From a bacterium (GTDB lineage Bacteria > Acidobacteriota > HRBIN11 > JAKEFK01): a stretch of DNA of 57,523 nt. Made by a program: the position numbers and the translations under genes. Below are positions 53,225-57,523 of this stretch, piece by piece. The first letter of the stretch is position 1. Each line of letters begins with the position of its first letter. Location of the stretch: NCBI GenBank assembly GCA_022616075.1, contig JAKEFK010000067.1, forward strand, positions 1 to 57,523, given 5' to 3'. The notes beneath the pieces were generated by a model, which saw only the letters and a program-made list of their open reading frames with translations, had not been told where the DNA came from and did not search any database.

Positions 53225-54160
53225 ATGCCGTCCCTAAAAGAGACCGGAATTCTCACAGTCGCCGCGATTCGAAGCCACAAAGGTCCGAAGCCAACAGAGT
53301 ATCTTTTCAATCAAAGGGAACGAATCTTTACATTGAAACAGACAGTAAAGTCCGCAGAGTTTTCCAAACGTTTGAAAGATGCATTCAGGAAGAAGATACC
53401 TGTAAAGGCCTTCCTCGATACGGGACGAGGCGTGATTCACAGCGCGCAGACGCCGTCGCAGCAAGAACTCGATGCCTTTCAGAGTGGAAGAGTTTTGTTC
53501 GTCAAGCCGGACCGTGTAGTACCCATTGATGTTTCTTCCATCGACCCAACCACATTTAATATCGTGGATCGTTATTTGAAATGGGCCACCTTTAAACTCT
53601 GCAAGACCATTGTTCCTGACTACAAAACCGCAAAAGAGATATTTGACTATTGTGCAAACCAATCCTGTCACTTGCCAGGGCCATACGATATAACGCCCTG
53701 TATACCGTTTCAGTATGTTATCGATGGGTGCTATGCGCGTGCACACAAAATGTGGCGGATCATTACAAATGAATTCAGCTACTGCTGCGATAAAGTGTTC
53801 AGCTTTGCCAATCAGAATGACGATCACTTATCGGTCAAGGCAGACAAGTGGGGAGGTTGTTGCATCGGATGGTGGTTTCATGTTGCGCCATTGATCCGTG
53901 TGAAGGTTGGCAACATAGCTGTGGTGGCACTTGTTATTGATCCTGGAATGTTCGACAAACCTGTTCTTTTAAGTACGTGGCTGTCAGCGCAGGAAAACAC
54001 GAACTGCCATCCCGATGCTAAAGTTTCCATGTATTCCATTCAGCCGGGTTCAGCGTATTTACCCGACAATGATGCAGGTACCGCTTACACGACAGACCCG
54101 GCGGATATTCATACAAACCAGACACTCATTGACTACGCCGATGGGATAACGTGCCATTAG
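53225..54160 (+). CDS. Protein-glutaminase-like enzyme (Gln deamidase)
   Basis: A 311-residue protein that starts directly after the Ppx-like stop. The C-terminal half resembles protein glutaminase of the Gln_deamidase_2 class: IPFQYVIDGCYARAHKMWRI with Cys169 as nucleophile, KWGGCCIGWWFHVAPLIRVK with His219, and VIDPGMFDKPVLLSTWL with Asp239, the Cys-His-Asp triad. The N-terminal half (about 1-115) has LTVAAIRSHKGPKPTEYL and VKAFLDTGRGVIHSAQTP and is undetermined. No signal peptide is seen at this start. Such enzymes convert protein glutamine to glutamate. Target and compartment unknown. The pairing with an exported phosphatase is unusual. Confidence 0.72.
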   Translation: MPSLKETGILTVAAIRSHKGPKPTEYLFNQRERIFTLKQTVKSAEFSKRLKDAFRKKIPVKAFLDTGRGVIHSAQTPSQQELDAFQSGRVLFVKPDRVVPIDVSSIDPTTFNIVDRYLKWATFKLCKTIVPDYKTAKEIFDYCANQSCHLPGPYDITPCIPFQYVIDGCYARAHKMWRIITNEFSYCCDKVFSFANQNDDHLSVKADKWGGCCIGWWFHVAPLIRVKVGNIAVVALVIDPGMFDKPVLLSTWLSAQENTNCHPDAKVSMYSIQPGSAYLPDNDAGTAYTTDPADIHTNQTLIDYADGITCH

Positions 54161-54390
54161 ATCGCGAGATGAGGGTTGGACGCCTTCGCGAACCGGAAGG
54201 AACGGACTATGTGGAAGTGATGTTCCTGGAATCCGCTCGAATCTACAGAGTCGCAAAAGAGAATCCGGGTTTCGAGAAAATTCTGACGCTGCTTCGCGAT
54301 GCCGGTTCGAACCGGCGCATCTTGAGGATCCGCTTCGCATCACCTCAAAGTGATTTCATCGAGGACGTTCAAGAAGTCGAGTCCTCGTAG
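54151..54390 (+). CDS. Hypothetical protein, 79 aa
   Basis: Small protein that overlaps the glutaminase-like gene by 10 bases with a GTG start (an ATG at 54169 is possible). The sequence looks like an alpha/beta unit: RVGRLREPEGTDYVEVMFLE, ARIYRVAKENPGFEKILTLL, then NRRILRIRFASPQSDFIEDV. No signal peptide or known motif. Its position suggests translation coupled with the glutaminase gene; it could be a partner or immunity-like protein, but nothing shows this directly. Confidence 0.6.
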   Translation: MPLDREMRVGRLREPEGTDYVEVMFLESARIYRVAKENPGFEKILTLLRDAGSNRRILRIRFASPQSDFIEDVQEVESS

Positions 54391-54397
54391 AGCCTGC

Positions 54398-54763
54398 TTA
54401 CATTTTCACGGCTGATGGTGATCTGCCGAATTTCTGTGTAGCGTATCCGACCAGGATTCCAACAATGCTTCCAGGGAGAACGATTTCAAAATAGTAGTGC
54501 TTTCCACTTGGATCCGGCATAGCTGCAACAAGAAATGCGAGTCCGGCTCCGATAGCGAGTCCGAAAAGAATTCCAAGTACCAGTGAATTTACTTTCCGCG
54601 CAAAGTAGCCAATGAGCAGACCTGCAATGATTCCTTTGACGGTGGATCCGACAACGATTCCGACCATTTGGTCCCGAACAGCCGGCGTAAACCAGGCCGT
54701 CAATCCATCCAGCACACCCAGCGCTCCACCTAGAATGAGTCCCAACAAAACTTTATTCATCAC
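54398..54763 (-). CDS. Small four-helix membrane protein
   Basis: A 121-residue membrane protein with about four glycine-rich helices: MMNKVLLGLILGGALGVLDG, VGIVVGSTVKGIIAGLLIGY, LVLGILFGLAIGAGLAFLVA and VLPGSIVGILVGYATQKFG. No charged catalytic motif. Similar small glycine-zipper proteins are common and of unknown function. The stop lies 7 bases from the convergent small gene. Confidence 0.6.
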   Translation of the reverse strand: MMNKVLLGLILGGALGVLDGLTAWFTPAVRDQMVGIVVGSTVKGIIAGLLIGYFARKVNSLVLGILFGLAIGAGLAFLVAAMPDPSGKHYYFEIVLPGSIVGILVGYATQKFGRSPSAVKM

Positions 54764-54854
54764 ATTCCTCCTTTCAACATACTATTAAAGAACGCGCAGA
54801 ATCCCTTTAAAGGCGTTTCTTGACAACCAATTCATTCTATAAAAAGAATAACGT

Positions 54855-55601
54855 ATGGGGAAAAAACCGGAAACCAATACAGGTGGCTCGCGTGGTCGTT
54901 TTCCGACAACGCGGTATTCAGCAATCGCATCCTTGCGCAAGAGTGATGCTTCTGAAAAGCATCAGGCGTGGGAATCGGTGGTGCGGATGTACTGGAAGCC
55001 GGTTTATAAATATCTCCGGATCAAATGGCGTAAATCCAGCGAAGACGCCGAGGATCTGACTCAGGGATTCTTCACCTCCGCAATTGAGAAAAATTTTTTC
55101 CATAGCTACGATCCGAGGCGTTCGCGTTTCAGAACATTTCTCCGCACTTGCCTGGATGGTTATTTAGCGAATGAAAATAAGGCGGCGAAAACACTGAAAA
55201 GAGGAGGCGGCGCACTTTTTGTACCGTACGATTTCCATCAGGCCGAGATTGAGCTGAAACAGAGCCGGCATTCTCCCGATGAGATCTTTGAAAGGGAATG
55301 GATCCGTGCTTTATTCTCCACAGCGCTGGATGCGTTTCGCCGCAGTTGTGAAGAACAAAACAAAATGATTCAGTTTCAGATATTCGAAAAGTACGATTTG
55401 GAAAGAGATCCCGTAACAAAAATCTCTTACGGAGAGTTGTCCGAAACATTCGGAATACCGATAACAACAGTGACCAACTATCTATCTTTCGCGCGCCGCG
55501 AATTTCGCAAAATGGTGCTGCGAAAACTTGAAGAGATCAGTGGAAGTCAGAAAGAATACAGGAGCGACGCGCGGCGTCTCTTTGGAGGAACCTCCGAATG
55601 A
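54855..55601 (+). CDS. Sigma-70/ECF-type sigma factor paired with a kinase
   Basis: A 248-residue sigma factor. The start GRFPTTRYSAIASLRKSDAS, ESVVRMYWKPVYKYLRIKWR and AEDLTQGFFTSAIEKNFFHS, DPRRSRFRTFLRTCLDGYLA are typical of the planctomycete/acidobacterial sigma subgroup with extended region 2. Region 4: ISYGELSETFGIPITTVTNY, LSFARREFRKMVL. The stop overlaps the kinase ATG in ATGA, so translation is coupled. The ATG at 54855 is preceded by AAAAAGAATAACGT, a weak ribosome-binding site. Confidence 0.85.
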   Translation: MGKKPETNTGGSRGRFPTTRYSAIASLRKSDASEKHQAWESVVRMYWKPVYKYLRIKWRKSSEDAEDLTQGFFTSAIEKNFFHSYDPRRSRFRTFLRTCLDGYLANENKAAKTLKRGGGALFVPYDFHQAEIELKQSRHSPDEIFEREWIRALFSTALDAFRRSCEEQNKMIQFQIFEKYDLERDPVTKISYGELSETFGIPITTVTNYLSFARREFRKMVLRKLEEISGSQKEYRSDARRLFGGTSE

Positions 55602-56605
55602 CCTGGTTACCCGATGAGACTCTCGATCATCTGCGAAAAGTTTCCACAGCTCCTGATTTAAGCGGCACGAAATATCGGATTCTGCGGGAACTGGGGCGCG
55701 GCGGCATGGCCACCGTGTATCTTGCGCATGACTCAGAACTAAATCGCGAAGTGGCAATGAAAGTTCTGGATTTCCCCGATTTCTCCGCCGAATTGGCAAG
55801 CCGGATGCTGCGCGAAGCAGCAATTGTGGCGCGTTTGGAACACCCCGGAATTGTGCCGATTCATGATGTGGGTCTCCTTCCCGATGATCGTGTTTTTTAT
55901 GTGATGAAGTATGTGCGCGGTGAAAGACTCGATTCGTTTATCCATAAGACCCTACCTGAAAGGCTTCGCGTTTTTCAACGAATTTGTGAAGCCGTCGCTT
56001 TTGCACATGCAGAAGGAGTGATCCACCGGGATCTCAAACCGGAAAACATCATGGTAGGCGCTTTCGGCGAAGTGCTCGTAATGGATTGGGGACTGGCCAA
56101 ACTCTTGCGCGATCCGGAAACTAAAGAAAAAACAAATACCGGCGAGAATCGTCCAGGGACAACAGGTCACGGCACGGTTCTCGGCACTCCTTCCTATATG
56201 GCGCCAGAGCAAGCTGCGGGAGAAATCGGTAAATTAGATGAGCGCACGGACGTCTATTCGCTCGGCGCCATTCTTTACTTTTTGTTAACAGGAGTTGCTC
56301 CTCCGGAAGAAGGGATTTCCTCTGCCCGGTTCGAACCTCCAAGAAAACGAAATCCAAAAATCGCGGCGGCCATTAACGCAGTTTGCATCCATGCGATGGC
56401 GCCGGATCAAAGTTCCCGTTATGCGAATGCGATGGATTTGAGTCAGGATGTTGCCCGATTTCTTGACGATCTTCCGGTCAGCGTGTACAAGGAAAACTTC
56501 TATGAAAAATCGGTTCGCTGGGCTTCCCGCAACTATTTTTTCATCCTTCTGGTTCTTGCCTACCTCCTCATGCGCGTCGTGCTGATTCTGATTGCCGGCC
56601 GCTAG
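55598..56605 (+). CDS. Ser/Thr protein kinase, membrane-anchored, without sensor domain
   Basis: A 335-residue kinase. Seen: ELGRGGMATVYLAHD (31-45), VAMKVLDF with Lys55, GVIHRDLKPENIMVG with Asp145, VMDWGLAKLL (DWG instead of DFG, Asp163 kept), GTPSYMAPEQAAGE, RTDVYSLGAILYFLLTG. One membrane helix at the C-terminus (FFILLVLAYLLMRVVLILIA) with nothing after it. So it has no outside sensor and may receive a signal through a partner. Overlaps the sigma gene; the pair likely works together, the kinase modifying the sigma factor (inferred). Confidence 0.88.
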   Translation: MTWLPDETLDHLRKVSTAPDLSGTKYRILRELGRGGMATVYLAHDSELNREVAMKVLDFPDFSAELASRMLREAAIVARLEHPGIVPIHDVGLLPDDRVFYVMKYVRGERLDSFIHKTLPERLRVFQRICEAVAFAHAEGVIHRDLKPENIMVGAFGEVLVMDWGLAKLLRDPETKEKTNTGENRPGTTGHGTVLGTPSYMAPEQAAGEIGKLDERTDVYSLGAILYFLLTGVAPPEEGISSARFEPPRKRNPKIAAAINAVCIHAMAPDQSSRYANAMDLSQDVARFLDDLPVSVYKENFYEKSVRWASRNYFFILLVLAYLLMRVVLILIAGR

Positions 56606-56688
56606 CCTTAAAGAAAACCTTCGTTTTGTTTAATAGAGCAAATGAGAGGGCTATGGTCCTCAACAAAAACAATGAAGGAGCATTTGCT

Positions 56689-57054
56689 ATGTCACGAGTT
56701 ACACATTTCGAAATTCCTGCGGACAATCCCGAACGCGCAATTCAATTTTACTCCGGTGTTTTCGGCTGGACGTTTCACAAATGGGAAGGACCGATGCAAT
56801 ACTGGATGATAGAAACGGGTAAAGACGCGCCTGGAATCGATGGTGGTCTTGCGCGCCGGGAAAGTCCGGATTCTACTCCAACCAGCGTGATTCAAGTGGA
56901 TTCGATCGATGAATCCCTCAAGAAAATTGAAAAGAGCGGCGGCAAGATCATCGTTCCCAAATCCCCCATCCCGGGCGTTGGCCATGTGGCGTACTTTCAC
57001 GATCCTGAAAGAAATATGCTCGGGATCTTCCAGCCTGATCCTTCCGCTAAATAG
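56689..57054 (+). CDS. VOC-family (glyoxalase-like) protein
   Basis: A 121-residue single-domain VOC protein. The start at 56689 has AAGGAG 9 bases upstream, better than the earlier in-frame start. SRVTHFEIPADNPERAIQFY, SGVFGWTFHKWEGP, PGIDGGLARR, GHVAYFHDPERNMLGIFQPD are typical of VOC proteins; His6 and Glu8 at the N-terminus and the FxDPxxN-x-h-G-h end are the usual metal-site region. No substrate can be given. It lies alone between the kinase and the Calx-beta gene. Confidence 0.85.
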   Translation: MSRVTHFEIPADNPERAIQFYSGVFGWTFHKWEGPMQYWMIETGKDAPGIDGGLARRESPDSTPTSVIQVDSIDESLKKIEKSGGKIIVPKSPIPGVGHVAYFHDPERNMLGIFQPDPSAK

Positions 57055-57125
57055 AGTAAGAATTCGCTTCTGATCTGGTGCGGGCGCCTCCCGCAAACGA
57101 CGAATAATGCTCAAGTCGTGGTTTT

Positions 57126-57142
57126 GCGGACGGGTCGTCCGC
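57126..57142 (-). terminator. Possible terminator hairpin
   Basis: GCGGACG and CGTCCGC form a 7-base-pair stem with a 3-base loop, lying directly after the minus-strand stop at 57152. The stem is strong but no T run follows, so it could be a transcript end or a decorative palindrome. Confidence 0.4.
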
Positions 57143-57151
57143 CACCACATT

Positions 57152-57523
57152 TTAATCGTTGTCCGAGATCCCAATTGTTGCTGAGCCTGGACTTGCAATG
57201 TCGTAATCGCTGGATGCAACTACAGTAGCGCGCACGTTTTCTGTTGCTTCTTGAAGTGAGTCATCAATTGGAATTATGTTGAATGCAACTGAAGGTTGAC
57301 CAGCAGGAATCGTGATTGCGGGTCGTGGAGTCTGAAAATCGGATCCGGCCGTAGCATCTCCCTCAATTGCTCCATATCTGAGCTGGACAGTGAGGCTCGC
57401 GGTAGTTTCGCCGGTTCTGGCAATCGTGAATTGCCCGTTATCAGGTCCCTGTTCCGATGCGTTTGGATCCGAAGCAGTTATTGAAACTATGGGGTGATCA
57501 TCATCCAGAATGGAAACCTGCGC
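57152..57523 (-). CDS. C-terminal end of a Calx-beta domain protein (partial)
   Basis: The minus strand from the right edge to a TAA at 57152 encodes 123 residues without a start: a Calx-beta unit with VSITASDPNASEQGPDNGQF, RTGETTASLTVQLRYGAIEG, DATAGSDFQTPRPAITIPAG, VAFNIIPIDDSLQEATENVR and ATVVASSDYDIASPGSATIG. The D-x-D-D-x-x-x-E and D-x-x-x-A-S-x-x-P patterns are calcium-site signatures. It begins with the end of a preceding repeat (SILDDDHP), so the whole protein probably has several such repeats and lies mostly beyond the window. Usually these are large surface proteins. Confidence 0.8.
   Translation of the reverse strand, partial: AQVSILDDDHPIVSITASDPNASEQGPDNGQFTIARTGETTASLTVQLRYGAIEGDATAGSDFQTPRPAITIPAGQPSVAFNIIPIDDSLQEATENVRATVVASSDYDIASPGSATIGISDND

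Overview
The window looks like a chromosomal piece of an acidobacterium-like bacterium, very probably from a metagenome. The best markers are a duplicated FtsX-type permease of the ADOP class with a PadR regulator overlapping it, large Ser/Thr kinases with a TolB-like domain and TPRs, and several sigma-70/ECF factors coupled to kinases or anti-sigma proteins. This assignment is by gene style only; no 16S rRNA or ribosomal protein is present.

Left part (1-27.1 kb) is a dense defence or mobile island, nearly all on the minus strand. From right to left it holds: a PD-(D/E)xK protein; a giant Avs-like protein (Mrr-like nuclease, STAND-type NTPase, repeat tail); an SNF2 helicase with a DUF3883 end; a tightly overlapping trio of DarT-like ADP-ribosyltransferase, DraG-type ADP-ribosylglycohydrolase and UPF0332/HEPN protein, ending in a clear terminator; then a DUF3644 (HEPN) gene overlapping a DUF1156 adenine-type DNA methylase, a frameshifted EVE-like/HsdR_N-like nuclease, a DUF499 AAA ATPase, an HNH endonuclease, a frameshifted RelA/SpoT-type HD hydrolase, a replication-relaxation protein, an excisionase-like HTH protein and a second DarT. 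The DUF1156/DUF499/SNF2 set is a known type of predicted defence cassette. The embedded DarT-DraG-HEPN operon is the least familiar part: it looks like a DarTG-type toxin/antitoxin in which a DraG-fold hydrolase replaces the macrodomain antitoxin.

The boundary (26.5-28.7 kb) carries decayed gene pieces, a tRNA-Thr(CGU), a second ECF sigma fragment and a fragment of a secreted-enzyme-like gene.

Right part (28.7-57.5 kb) is ordinary chromosome: ECF sigma factor, lipoprotein, HTTM-like membrane protein, YkgJ-like Cys-rich protein, stand-alone GGQ release factor, a PIG-L deacetylase/41-aa membrane peptide/Na+ symporter/Dabb cluster, alpha/beta hydrolase, OPT transporter, SGNH-like protein, Ser/Thr kinase, ADOP permease with PadR, a sigma/anti-sigma/TPR-CHAT operon, dodecin, an exported Ppx/GppA-like protein followed by a protein-glutaminase-like enzyme, a sigma/kinase pair, a VOC protein and the C-terminal end of a Calx-beta protein running off the right edge. 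Palindromic intergenic elements lie at 37.1 and 51.5 kb.

All family calls come from reading the translated sequences and motifs; no database search was run.
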